From NCBI GenBank assembly GCA_002297645.1, contig DBMH01000098.1:4386-68385 (forward strand): 64,000 nt of DNA. The letters are read 5' to 3'. Of this stretch, positions 17,701 to 26,900 are shown in pieces. This DNA is from Rhodanobacteraceae bacterium UBA703. GTDB lineage: Bacteria; Pseudomonadota; Gammaproteobacteria; Xanthomonadales; Rhodanobacteraceae. The position numbers and the translations under genes are program-made. The notes under the pieces were generated by a model. The model saw only the letters and a program-made list of their open reading frames with translations, was not told where the DNA came from and did no database searches. How positions within the stretch are numbered: the stretch's first letter is position 1; each line of letters opens with the position of its first letter.

Positions 17701-18663
17701 GTCCTGACCGCTCAGGTGGTGGAGGGGCAGGAGGGTGGGGCACTCGCGGATCAGTCCCTTTCACTCGCCGTCATGGGTACCGACGAGCTGGCCGCATCCG
17801 CCATGACACTCGTATCGGACATCGATCCGGCTTCAATCAGCCAGCGTGACCGGTTCATTCGCAACGTGGTGCTGGGGTACTTGCAGGATGCAATCAATGC
17901 GCGGATTGACGGCGATCTCAATTTGTCCATAACCAACGTGCTGTGGGCGGACGACTCCCTGAAGAGAATGACGATCGACACGGTGGCGCAACGAACGCGG
18001 TCGGCATGGCTGCTGCAGGCGCTTCATCGTGAATGGTACGCGACGCTGTCCGTGTGCATGCCGGCGGAGACAGCGGTATCGAGCGTGTCGGTAGTCAAGG
18101 ATCGCGGGCTGTCTTTCATGCCCAAGAGCGAGGGGGTCGGTTTCTATGAGTCTCAGGATTATTCTGGATCATCGGCGTGGAGGCTGGGCGCTTACGGAAT
18201 AAATTCCTATCAGGAAATGCAAGCGACGCTGCATCCACGCAAGACATATCAATGGTCACTGTCCTATTCCTCCGAAGGAATTGCTTCCTTGACGATTTTC
18301 GATGGCCCGATCACCGTCGGAACGGTCTCCTATTTCTCATTGAGCGGCGAAGAGGGCAATGGCAGTGTGGTGGGGAATGCGGTACGGCTGCAGGTGGCGG
18401 CGGGTACCGGGTTTATTTCATTCCCCCCTTCGGCAGTGCCGCTCATCGAGGTCAGTGCGACGGAAGTGAATGGAGTCCCGGTGCTGCATGCCATCAGCAC
18501 GGCTGAAGGAGACGAGACGGAGCTCGTTTTCTATGGGGAGAATCTGGTGAATGGCCTCGATGTATCGGGAACGTTCCGCGCAGACACGCCAGTAGCTTTC
18601 GGAGACAGAAGCGAACTCCTCGTCACCTCCGGCACAGTCAGCTGCAAGGCGACGGAGCGCTGA
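14728..18663 (+). CDS. Giant exported SdrD/DUF11-like protein, first gene of the RHS locus
   Basis: A 1311-residue exported protein; signal peptide around FLRTVVAGLALSGG...AWAE. Residues about 35-465 are all-beta with a CARDB-like feel (VTNVGAGPAPQVKI). About 469-570 is an SdrD B-like/CnaB fold: GLVYADANGNGVQDAGE, then GTFSFTDLPAGLYTLTV. About 580-705 is a DUF11-like domain (TVNSGPASAEARAQLDLP, DVANNSASLTV). About 709-915 looks alpha/beta: RLLVLSRC, a GIEHVVTSDVDVF step and GSVLFFAFDPVSN suggest a GATase1/flavodoxin-like fold. The rest is unassigned. GGGGAG lies ahead of the ATG. It begins a run of five or six tightly spaced genes ending in an RHS toxin, so it is probably a surface partner of that protein. 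The fold assignments are by eye. Confidence 0.75.
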   Translation: MEHTRGGMRVFARRLGVFFLRTVVAGLALSGGNVPTAWAESVCAEVKIQIDQKLTLERQAFKAVLKIRNGLEGVAVENIRVDIAFKNSSGVAVSASSDPNDEDANFFVLEEPSVGITGRVDGHGTVAASTTGEAHWLIIPGKNSGGVAPQGEMYQVGAKVTYRLAGEEKSVDVIPETITVRPLPKLKLDYFLPGDVYADDPETPNIEEPVVPFTLGVRVTNVGAGPAPQVKIESAQPRIVENEQGLLIGFQIDGSYVDNQPSQPSLLLDFGTIAPGQTRMGRWIMTTTLSGKFYDFSAEYTHADELGGAMTSLLAMGVTGLLTHDVLVDISCAGGEQHSCRDKVRDFLVQTAINASDADTYWVYESDGGITEAVQMFAPNLNGSTLAFNPPSGLMVYARAPIHFDGQGKAVSAVRSDGRAVSSANVWFSKRRNASGTGWLYFLNLFEANPAECGSECRYTLTYDGEPAEASIAGLVYADANGNGVQDAGETGLAGVRITASGMGTPRVVTSASDGTFSFTDLPAGLYTLTVGALAGHVDGTHAAGTAGGTIGTASIGSIDLVTTTHATGYQFAKVPQATAPEADLAIEALTTTPSTPRAGKVFTVTLRTVNSGPASAEARAQLDLPSTLEVVSANPSSGTFDATTGEWAIGSLAVAGAATLEVQVRTANDGQLMIGATVSSTDPATVDPDVANNSASLTVTVLRPSAVGLQVQMKRETRLLVLSRCIPPWSDPEVCASGRVHQLEGLLDTVGIEHVVTSDVDVFRKEFRSGRWNTYWLDAAEQLLGDELVQEIGLAVLRGDSVFLDSVVAPRETMLEWMGVFPGALSRTTNETVSFLPNTYLQGPNLSTRISQFYSLTSGHVLATFSSQSPAIVLNNHGSGSVLFFAFDPVSNLMALESLLPQIEAMLRPLLPSLLTADAYVPVSLQVENLADAVSIVETVTAPSGSQIVKVAPTPATSSASGASWNTLLESSTAFETGVGIRLPLVNGSHVLTAQVVEGQEGGALADQSLSLAVMGTDELAASAMTLVSDIDPASISQRDRFIRNVVLGYLQDAINARIDGDLNLSITNVLWADDSLKRMTIDTVAQRTRSAWLLQALHREWYATLSVCMPAETAVSSVSVVKDRGLSFMPKSEGVGFYESQDYSGSSAWRLGAYGINSYQEMQATLHPRKTYQWSLSYSSEGIASLTIFDGPITVGTVSYFSLSGEEGNGSVVGNAVRLQVAAGTGFISFPPSAVPLIEVSATEVNGVPVLHAISTAEGDETELVFYGENLVNGLDVSGTFRADTPVAFGDRSELLVTSGTVSCKATER

Positions 18664-18666
18664 GCG

Positions 18667-19470
18667 ATGAGCCTGTTTCGCGGTTTCTGCATCCGCGCCG
18701 TGCTGGTCCTGATCGGCGCTATGAACGGTGCCTCCGCTGAAGAGAGGCCTGTTCTCCGTGAACAGGTGGGAGCCGCACGGCATCGAGTCGCCTGTCGTAT
18801 CGGGGCGAAAGACTTGCTCGGTCAGCCGAGGAGCGGTGTGCTGGTTGACGTGCGCCGGGGCGAATCTCCGGTCTGGGTCCCGGGCACTCTTCAATTGGGA
18901 GTGTCCGAACTGGCGGACAGTCCCGCGATCCAGCCACAGAAGCGCGTCGTCTTGCTGGGGGACGGCAAGGATACGGCGTCGCTTCTGCGTCAATGCGCGG
19001 CACTGCGTTCGAAAGGACTGTCGCAGTTGCAGGTCCTGGATGGCGGCGTTCCCGCATGGCATCGCGCCGGCGGCACGGTGGTGGGCGACGTCGCGTCGCT
19101 GGAGCGGCCATTGCAACTGGCGCCGCACGAAGTGCATTCCTTCCTGCAGGACGGATCGGCGGCGGTGATCTTTGTCGGTGAATCGCCGACGTCTGCGTGG
19201 GCGAAGTCATCGAACCGCCTCGTCGAGGCGAGAGCCGCCGAAGCGCCAGCGGTCGTGTTGCGGCGTATCGCACGTGGCTCCGGTCCAGTCGTGATCGTAT
19301 TGCCGGATGGAGGGGACCCGGCGCCGTGGCGCAATGCAGCGCGCGCATCGGCATTGGACGATCCCCTGTTCTTCATCGGGGAGGCGTCTCGTTACGACGC
19401 CTATCGGCACGAGCAGGCCAACATCGCCGCGCATGCGAACGCTCCGCCGTCGAGCCTGTGCGAGCAGTAG
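18667..19470 (+). CDS. Exported tandem rhodanese-like protein lacking catalytic cysteine
   Basis: A 267-residue protein with a signal peptide (VLVLIGAMNGASAEE). Residues about 38-135 follow a rhodanese plan: SGVLVDVRRGESPVWVPG, RVVLLGDGKDTASLLRQ and LQVLDGGVPAWHRAGG. The active-site position, normally a cysteine in a C-R-x-G-x-R loop, reads GDGKDT, so sulfur transfer is not expected. Residues about 145-255 look like a second, more decayed copy (AAVIFVGE, VVIVLPDGGD, LFFIGEASRYDAYRHEQ). It starts four bases after the preceding gene and ends 14 bases before the next, so it belongs to the RHS operon. A binding or scaffold role is inferred; what it binds is unknown. Confidence 0.75.
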   Translation: MSLFRGFCIRAVLVLIGAMNGASAEERPVLREQVGAARHRVACRIGAKDLLGQPRSGVLVDVRRGESPVWVPGTLQLGVSELADSPAIQPQKRVVLLGDGKDTASLLRQCAALRSKGLSQLQVLDGGVPAWHRAGGTVVGDVASLERPLQLAPHEVHSFLQDGSAAVIFVGESPTSAWAKSSNRLVEARAAEAPAVVLRRIARGSGPVVIVLPDGGDPAPWRNAARASALDDPLFFIGEASRYDAYRHEQANIAAHANAPPSSLCEQ

Positions 19471-19484
19471 AAGGGGACAACGGA

Positions 19485-22400
19485 ATGCTGTTACGGGGAA
19501 GGGGGCGGCCGATGCCGACATCGTGGGGAGATCGCCGCGGGAGCGGGCAGCAGCGAGTGCATGGGGGACGTCGACTCGGCTGGTGGGGAAGAGGGCTCCT
19601 GGTCGGGGCGTCCGTCCTCGCCGCAGCCAGTGCCATGGCGGCCGGCCCGACGCACGTATCGGGCGCTATCGCGACCGATACGACCTGGACGTTGTCCGAA
19701 TCGCCCTACGTCCTTACGGGGGAGGTCACCGTCACGGGGCGGAAGGTGCTCACCATCGAGCCCGGCGTGCGCGTGCTCATGCAAACGGGGGCGAGTCTGG
19801 CGATCGTCGACGGCGGCTTGTCCGCGCAAGGCACGGCGGCGCAGCCGGTCGTCTTCACTTCGACGAAGGAAGACGGGGCGACTGCCGCACCCGGTGACTG
19901 GCAGACGCTGCGCTTCGAAGACGGCACGCTCGACGAGCGTTCCGTCCTTTCCCACGTCCAGATCCGCTACGGAAGCGGGCTGGTCATTCACTCGGCGGCA
20001 CCGACGCTCGACGACGTCAGCATCGACCACCATGCCGCTCCGGCGATCTCCCTGGATCTGGGGTCCTCCCCGAAAGGAAAGGGGCTCAGTGCCACGGGCA
20101 ATCTCCTCAACGGAATCCTCGTTCCAGCCGGCGTGATCACGCGCGACACGGCATGGCGCCTCAAGGGCATTCCGTACGTCGTTTCCGAAGGCACGATCGC
20201 GATCGGCCTGCCGCCATTCAGCTTCACCCCTTCCGCGCTGCAGCTCACCGTCGGCCAGGTCGGCCATCTGACCTTGAACCTTCCCAGCGTCGCACCGGCG
20301 GGAGGAGTGACGGTCGCCGTGCAGGGCACGTCGTCGAACGTCCAGTTCGGTTCATCCCTCGTCATCCCCGAAGGGGCTCATTCGGGCGATGTCGTGCTGA
20401 CCGCCGTCGCGCAGGGCACGACGACGATCACAGCGACAGCCGATGACTTCGGCAGCGCGACCGCGAGCATCACCGTGGTGCCACGTCCCGCTCTGACTCT
20501 GTCTCCGGCAACCCTCACGATCGGGGCAGACCGAAAGGGAACGATGTCGGTACGGATGCCTGCGCCGGCGAGCGAGGCGGTTCTCGTCGGCCTCAGCGCC
20601 ACACCAGGCAGCATCGTGCAGATACCGGCGAACGTCACGATCGAAAGAGGAGCTACGGCGACCAGTTTCGACGTGCAGGGAAGTGGCGTCGGAGTCGCGA
20701 CGCTCCGCGCCGAGGCGGACGGGTTCACACAATCTTCCGCGTCGGTGACGGTGCGTCCGCTGATGTTGAGCGCGCCGGGTACTGCGTTCGTGGCGCCGGA
20801 TCTGACCACCGATCTCATCGTCACCCTGAGCGATCCTGCGCCGGCGGAAGGGCTGACGCTCACCATCGACAAGGGCGGTGCGAATTTTCTCGACGTGCCG
20901 TCGAGCGTGCCGGTTGCGGCAGGTGAAACCTCGGTGCGCGTTCCGCTGGCCGGTATTCGCGACAACGCCACGGCGGCTACCTTGACGTTCGGGGCATCCG
21001 GTTACCAGTCCGCCAGCACGAAGGTGACGGTGCGCCGCATCGTCGCCTCGCTCGGTACGGGCGTCCAGCAGCGGACGATGGCCCAGGGAAGCAAGGTCAC
21101 GTTGCCGGTGTCGTTGTCGGTGCCGGCGCCGGCGGGTGGTGTGACGCTGGAGTTGACGACGGCGACGGACGGCATCGTGGACGTCCAGCCGAACCAGGTA
21201 TTCGTTCCGGAGGGACAGACCGCCGCCACGGCCAGCGCTTCCCTGGAGGCCGTGGCACGAGGGCAGTCGGCCGTCGTGCTGGCGGCGACGGCGGCAACGC
21301 CGGGCATCGACGGCTTGTACGGCGTCACCGTAACGGAGCAGCCGGCCCTTCGTTTCGCGTATGAGCAGATCGAACTGGGCCGATCGCTGTCTCATCCGGT
21401 CGACATCGTCTGCTCCGCAGGCGGCATCGCGTGCGACTTCGATCGACCGGTCACGATCGCGTTGACCAGCAGCGACCCGGGCAAGATCTCGATTCCTTCC
21501 ACGGTCACCCTGGCACCGCATACGAATCGCATCGGCTTCAATCTCGTCGGGCTCGACGTGACGGCGGCGAGCGTGAGCATTCATGCGCAAAGCCAGATGC
21601 CGGAAGTCGGTTCTTCGACAAAAGCCCTCGAGGTACGCGTTTCCCAGCCGAAGCTCTATTTCGACCGTCTGGGAGATTGGGAGGATCCGCAGGTGGCCGG
21701 ACGAGCGCGCAAGCCCTTTCATGTGTGCTGGCATGCAGGCTACAGCTCGATCGACACGACGGTCCGGCTGCAGGTCGTCGACGCCACGTCGCCGAACCTC
21801 ATCGACGGGATCTACGATTCGCCGACCGGTTCGTCCCCGCTTGCGCAGTTTCCGATCCCGGAAGGGGAGTCTTGTGCAGAGTTGTATGCGGGAGTGGCGA
21901 GCGAACCGGGGAGCTATCGCGTCCACGCGACCGTTGACGGCCTGGGACAATGGACCTCCGGGATTCAGGCGGTCGTCAAGCCGGTCCTCGAGTTCAGTAA
22001 ATCTCTGACTTCACTGGGGGAGGGGTTGGCAGTAGATTTTCTGCATATTAGTTCGACCCTCGGATATGTCTGCACCGATTTTCCTTCCATTTCGATAGTC
22101 AGCAGTGACCCGGACAAACTCGAGGTCACATACATCTACCCGGACAGCTATTGCGATGCATGGTTTGGCCTGCGCGGCAAGGCCGTCACGGATGCTCCCG
22201 TCTCGATCATTGCCAGTGAGCCGAATGGTGATCCCGTCGCGATGTCGGTTTCGGTCGTTCCGAAGCGAGTGGCCTTCAGCGACCTCGATGGGGTGCGATC
22301 CCTTACGAGTGGCCGCGACGAGTTCGTGGTCGTCTGGGAGGGAGAGCATTCGCCGTGGTTGGAAGAAGACAAGACCATCGCCCTGTCGGTCGTGGACGAA

Positions 22401-23936
22401 ACGCCGACGGGCGTGTTGCCGGTGCCGTCGCTCAGGGACCAGGACGACAACGGGCTTTCGAGTGTGACGCTTCGTGCGCATGGCGGATCCGGCTACGCCC
22501 GTATTGCCCCACCGAATCTGCATGGCAGTTATCGCCTTTCAGCCGAACTGGACGGGCAGCAGATCGGCTTGTCGGAGCGGCAGGTGGTTGGTCGCGGATT
22601 GGTCCGGTGGTATCCGGAAAGCTGGAGCACTGATGCAAATGGCGCGCTCATTGTCGGCAAGGGGCTACAGCAATGGGCGACGCTCAGGTTCTTCCGGGAT
22701 GGGGGGCGCCGTTGGGATGAGTGGGGCCCACCGGATGGGAACCTCACGGTGCGGCTGGTCAGTCGGGCTCCCGACTGGGTCCAGGTTCCGGAGAGCGTGA
22801 CATTCGAAGCGAATGGTACCGGCGAAGTCAGGGTGCCCATCGTCGGCATCGACCTCACGACCCTGCCCATCGCGATCGATGCCTATGTCGGGGACGACGC
22901 GGAGCCGTTCTCGCTGGACGTGCGCGTGCACGAGCCGCAGCTCCGGTTCGGCATGGATCCGGTTCGTGCGGTCAATGGAGCTCCGGCCCCGCTGAGCCTG
23001 TACTGGGTCGTGCCCTATCCGTGCGAACGGCCGGAGGATTCGGATGAGCCGGAGGAGCCGTGCACGACGGATGCCCAGGCTCCGGTACAGACGCAGTCGT
23101 TCCAGCTCGCGATCGTGGAGGCCGGAGCGCCGCCGATCGTCGGAGGCTTCCATGACGACGCCGGTCCAGTAGCGACCGTCGAGCAGCTTGCCGGAGATGA
23201 ATATTCGCAGAGTGTGACGGTGGACAGTCCCAATGCCGCCGGCAGCTATCGGGTACGGGCCACGCTGGGGCCGGGCCAGGAATGGCTTTCGGAGCCGGTC
23301 ACCGTCGACAAGCCGCAATTGACGATCGCGAACGACCTCCACGAAGCTCCGATGGATGAGGCCGTCGTCGGACGTGGACTCCGCCTCACGGCACGGTTGG
23401 GCGTGACGATCGCGGATCAACCGATGGTGTTCGCCAACGACGTCAGCGTGCAGGTGTCGTGCACCGATCCGTCCGTATGCACGACCGACGCCACGATCCT
23501 GATTCCGGCCAATGAATCCTCTGCCACGTTCGGGATCGTCGGATCGGGGATAGGGCGTACGGACATCCAGGCGAGCGCTCCCGGTCTGCACGCCGCCGTG
23601 CCCTTCGCAGCCAAGGTCGTGGCGCCGACGTTGGGGGCAAGCGGGCCGTCGATGCCGATCATTCGCGGGACGCAGCATGCCTTCGACGTCTTCGTGTACG
23701 TCGAGAATGCGGGCGACCAGACCCAGGTTGCCGCCAGCGATCTATCCGTGGACGTGGCGAGCGCCTTGCCGAGTGTCGCCGACGTGCAGCCCGCCACCGT
23801 GACCATTCCTGCCGGCAGCTCTCGATCGGGGACCGTCCAACTGGACGCCTTGCGCACCGGAAGGACCGCCATCAGCGTTCGCGGGGCGTACATGCGTCCC
23901 TACACCAGCGAGCCCATCACCGTGACCGGCAACTGA
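19485..23936 (+). CDS. Giant exported beta-helix plus Ig-like repeat protein
   Basis: A 1483-residue protein. The start at 19485 has AAGGGG about nine bases upstream; ATG 19512 would also work. A long basic N-region leads to the signal core LLVGASVLAAASAMAAG. Residues about 55-230 form a beta-helix-like domain with GKVLTIEPGVRVLMQ-type and GDWQTLRFEDG motifs shared with the next gene product. The rest is a series of Ig-like modules of the 'LTLSPATLTIGADRKG...V.I..G.....F.V.G.GVG.A.LRA.A.GF' kind, at least eight by eye, some carrying cysteine pairs (for example SAGGIACDFDRP). No enzyme motif and no C-terminal anchor were found. It is probably an extracellular stalk or adhesin co-produced with the RHS protein. 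Confidence 0.75.
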   Translation: MLLRGRGRPMPTSWGDRRGSGQQRVHGGRRLGWWGRGLLVGASVLAAASAMAAGPTHVSGAIATDTTWTLSESPYVLTGEVTVTGRKVLTIEPGVRVLMQTGASLAIVDGGLSAQGTAAQPVVFTSTKEDGATAAPGDWQTLRFEDGTLDERSVLSHVQIRYGSGLVIHSAAPTLDDVSIDHHAAPAISLDLGSSPKGKGLSATGNLLNGILVPAGVITRDTAWRLKGIPYVVSEGTIAIGLPPFSFTPSALQLTVGQVGHLTLNLPSVAPAGGVTVAVQGTSSNVQFGSSLVIPEGAHSGDVVLTAVAQGTTTITATADDFGSATASITVVPRPALTLSPATLTIGADRKGTMSVRMPAPASEAVLVGLSATPGSIVQIPANVTIERGATATSFDVQGSGVGVATLRAEADGFTQSSASVTVRPLMLSAPGTAFVAPDLTTDLIVTLSDPAPAEGLTLTIDKGGANFLDVPSSVPVAAGETSVRVPLAGIRDNATAATLTFGASGYQSASTKVTVRRIVASLGTGVQQRTMAQGSKVTLPVSLSVPAPAGGVTLELTTATDGIVDVQPNQVFVPEGQTAATASASLEAVARGQSAVVLAATAATPGIDGLYGVTVTEQPALRFAYEQIELGRSLSHPVDIVCSAGGIACDFDRPVTIALTSSDPGKISIPSTVTLAPHTNRIGFNLVGLDVTAASVSIHAQSQMPEVGSSTKALEVRVSQPKLYFDRLGDWEDPQVAGRARKPFHVCWHAGYSSIDTTVRLQVVDATSPNLIDGIYDSPTGSSPLAQFPIPEGESCAELYAGVASEPGSYRVHATVDGLGQWTSGIQAVVKPVLEFSKSLTSLGEGLAVDFLHISSTLGYVCTDFPSISIVSSDPDKLEVTYIYPDSYCDAWFGLRGKAVTDAPVSIIASEPNGDPVAMSVSVVPKRVAFSDLDGVRSLTSGRDEFVVVWEGEHSPWLEEDKTIALSVVDETPTGVLPVPSLRDQDDNGLSSVTLRAHGGSGYARIAPPNLHGSYRLSAELDGQQIGLSERQVVGRGLVRWYPESWSTDANGALIVGKGLQQWATLRFFRDGGRRWDEWGPPDGNLTVRLVSRAPDWVQVPESVTFEANGTGEVRVPIVGIDLTTLPIAIDAYVGDDAEPFSLDVRVHEPQLRFGMDPVRAVNGAPAPLSLYWVVPYPCERPEDSDEPEEPCTTDAQAPVQTQSFQLAIVEAGAPPIVGGFHDDAGPVATVEQLAGDEYSQSVTVDSPNAAGSYRVRATLGPGQEWLSEPVTVDKPQLTIANDLHEAPMDEAVVGRGLRLTARLGVTIADQPMVFANDVSVQVSCTDPSVCTTDATILIPANESSATFGIVGSGIGRTDIQASAPGLHAAVPFAAKVVAPTLGASGPSMPIIRGTQHAFDVFVYVENAGDQTQVAASDLSVDVASALPSVADVQPATVTIPAGSSRSGTVQLDALRTGRTAISVRGAYMRPYTSEPITVTGN

Positions 23937-23950
23937 GGGGAGGCGAGACC

Positions 23951-26900
23951 ATGACGATCCGCATTTTCTCCCTCGTGGCCGGCGCCGGGCTGCGCTTGTC
24001 GAAGCGTTTGCGCCGCTGCTCGCCGCGTCGACCGGAGACGTCTTCCGGCATCCGATTGCGCACTGTCATCGGCCGGATCGCCTTCGCGATCATGGTGTCG
24101 ATGATCCACGGGCCGGCATTCGCGGCGGCCCAGTTGACGATCGACGACGGAGTCGTCGTCAAGTTCGGCAGCGATGCCGGCCTGCTCGTGCGCGACGGCT
24201 TGCAGACGGGGCGCCACGTGGTGCTGACCAGTGTGCAGGACGACAGCATCGGCGGGCGTGTCGAAGCGACGCCCGGTCTGCCGGTCCCGGGGGATTGGCG
24301 TGGCGTCACGGTGGAGGGCACCGCCGGCATCGGTCGGCTCGGGATCGATCGACTCGAGATCCGCTATGCCGGCGGCAACGGTGCCGCTGGCTTGCAACTC
24401 GAGAGGAGCTACACACCGCGATTCCTCAAGGTGACCGACAGTCTTCTCGGCATCCGCGTGCTCAACGGAGCCAGTCCGGTGTTCACCGGCCTGAGCCTGC
24501 TGCGGAACCAGACGGGTCTGGAGTCGAGCGGCGCGTCGCCGACCGTGACGGCATCGGAGATCAGCGGCAGCCTCGTCCTGGGCATCAGCAACCTCACGCC
24601 CGGCACTGCGCTGGTCCATGCCGATCGCAACTGGTGGGGATCGACGCTGGGGCCGCAGGCGCCGGGCAATCCGGACGGGCTCGGGGATGCCGTGAGCACG
24701 GGGGTCGACTACGGTACCTACGAGACCGTGATCCCACTCATCGACTGCTCGATCGAGTCCACCGACGGGACCTATACCGTCGTGCAGCCGCAGGTGTCGC
24801 TCGCGCTCGAATGCCGCAACGCGATCGAATACCGCCTCGCCTCCAGTGGGGAATTCGGTTCGGCGCCTTTCCATGCGATGGCACCGGCGGCCTCCTTCAC
24901 GCTGCCGGGTAATGGCGCGATCCATGCGGAATTCCGGGCGCAGACCGGCAATACGACGACGAAGCAATCGAATCCGTTCGTCTACGTGCCCGACGTTCCC
25001 GTCGTGACGATCGAGACACCCCCGGTGGGAGCGACGCTCTCCATCGACACTCTCATTTCCGCGCGCGCGACGGATTCGATCGGGATCGACCGGGTGGAAT
25101 TCTCCTATCTCGACGGGATGCAGGGAGAGCATGCGATCGCTGCGGTGCCATCGGGCATCGACGGTGTCTACGAGACGCTCTGGTCCCTGGACGGCGTGAT
25201 GGAGGGGGACTACACGCTCAAGGTCGTCGCGATCAGTTCGCGGGCGCAGACGGCCGTGGCGACGCGCGCGGTGACGATACGCCGCGCCGGAGGGGACACG
25301 CTGGGGCCGGTCATCGACGACGTGCGTTTCAATGGCAGCTCTTTGACGAGCGGGATGATCCTGCGAACGTCGGGCACGTTGAGCTTCTCGGCGAGCGATC
25401 CGAGTGGAGTGGCGTCGATGTCGGCACGCTTCGACGGCGTGCTGCTCGATGAGCGGAACGGCGTCGGACACTACGAGGCGTACCTCGACCTCCAGGGGGT
25501 GAGCGGGAGCCACGAGATCACGCTCGAGGCCGTCGATTCGATCGGCAACGCCAGCGAGCAGAGGCTGGCGATCGAAGTCGTTCCGGCACCCGTGCTCGAG
25601 GCGCCGACGGTCGAGATCACGGCTCCGGCTGCGAATGCCGCGATCCAGTACGACACGACGATCCGCGCGAACGTGGAGGGTGCGGCGATACGTCAGGTCG
25701 ATTTCTACGCCGGCAGCGCTTTCCTGGGCAGCGTATCCGCGCCGCCCTACGAGAGGGAATGGCAGATCGGCGGTGCCGCCGATGGCGCTCATGAACTCAA
25801 GGTCGTCGCGACCAATACCGCAGGTCAGACCGGGCAGGCGACGAGGTCGGTCACGGTGGTGCATCCCGACAGCGGGAGCGATACCAGCGGCCCGTCGATC
25901 TTCAATCCGCTGTTCGGCTCGGTGCCGTTGCGGGACGGAATGACATTGACCGGGGCGGGCACCGTGGCCTTCTCCGTCAGCGATCGCAGCGGCGTGGCGT
26001 CGGCGGCTGTCCGCTTGGATGCCCAACCCGTGTCCGGATCGCTGTCGGGATCGGTCTACACGGCGCCACTGAGCCTGGTGGGCCTCGCCGACGGGCGTCA
26101 CACGCTTACGCTGCAGGCGACGAACGAGCGCGGATACGCAAGCGAGGCGGAGTTCTCGATCCTCGTCGATACGGCATTGCCCCTGCCGCCGCCGCCCACG
26201 GTCACGATCTCGGCTCCCAGTGGCTCGGATCCGATCAGCGCCGATACGGACGTAGTGGCCAATGCAACGGGCGCGAACCTGCAGCGCGTGGATTTCTACG
26301 TCGACACGCAATGGATCGGCAGCGCGTCGGCCGAGCCCTACCGGGTGACCTGGGGTGTGGGTGGCTTCGCCGACGGCGTGCACGTGCTCAAGGCAGTGGC
26401 GACGGATGGATGGGGGCAGACGGGGCTGGCGCGCTTCACGGTCCGGCTGCAGCGGGTTTCCAGCGACACGACTGGCCCGGAGATCGGCTCGATCCTGTTC
26501 GCGGGCCATCCCTTGAACGACGGGGATCCCTTGGCTGCTCCGGGGTTGCTCACGTTCGGCGTCACCGATGCCAGTGGCGTGGCCAGGGTGGACGTCAAGC
26601 TGGGAACCAAGGCGCTGGCTGGAGGTGGACTCAGTGCCGGCCGGTACTCGGTCCTGCTGGATCCCGCCGTCGTCGACAATGGGACACACGACCTCAGCGT
26701 GCACGCTGTCGACACGATCGGCAATTCGAGCGATCGGATCGTGCAAGGGTTGGGTGTGCAGATCCCGGTGCCGCCAGCGCCGCTGATCCTGGCGCCGGGC
26801 AGCCCGGCCAGGGTGACGCAGCCGCAGGTCGCCATATCCGGTACGGCGCAGGCGGGCAGCAAGGTCCGGCTCCGGCTGAATGGCGGCGACGTCGGTGCCC

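Noticed and set aside
18667..19470. Functional thiosulfate sulfurtransferase
   Set aside because: The active-site loop has no cysteine.
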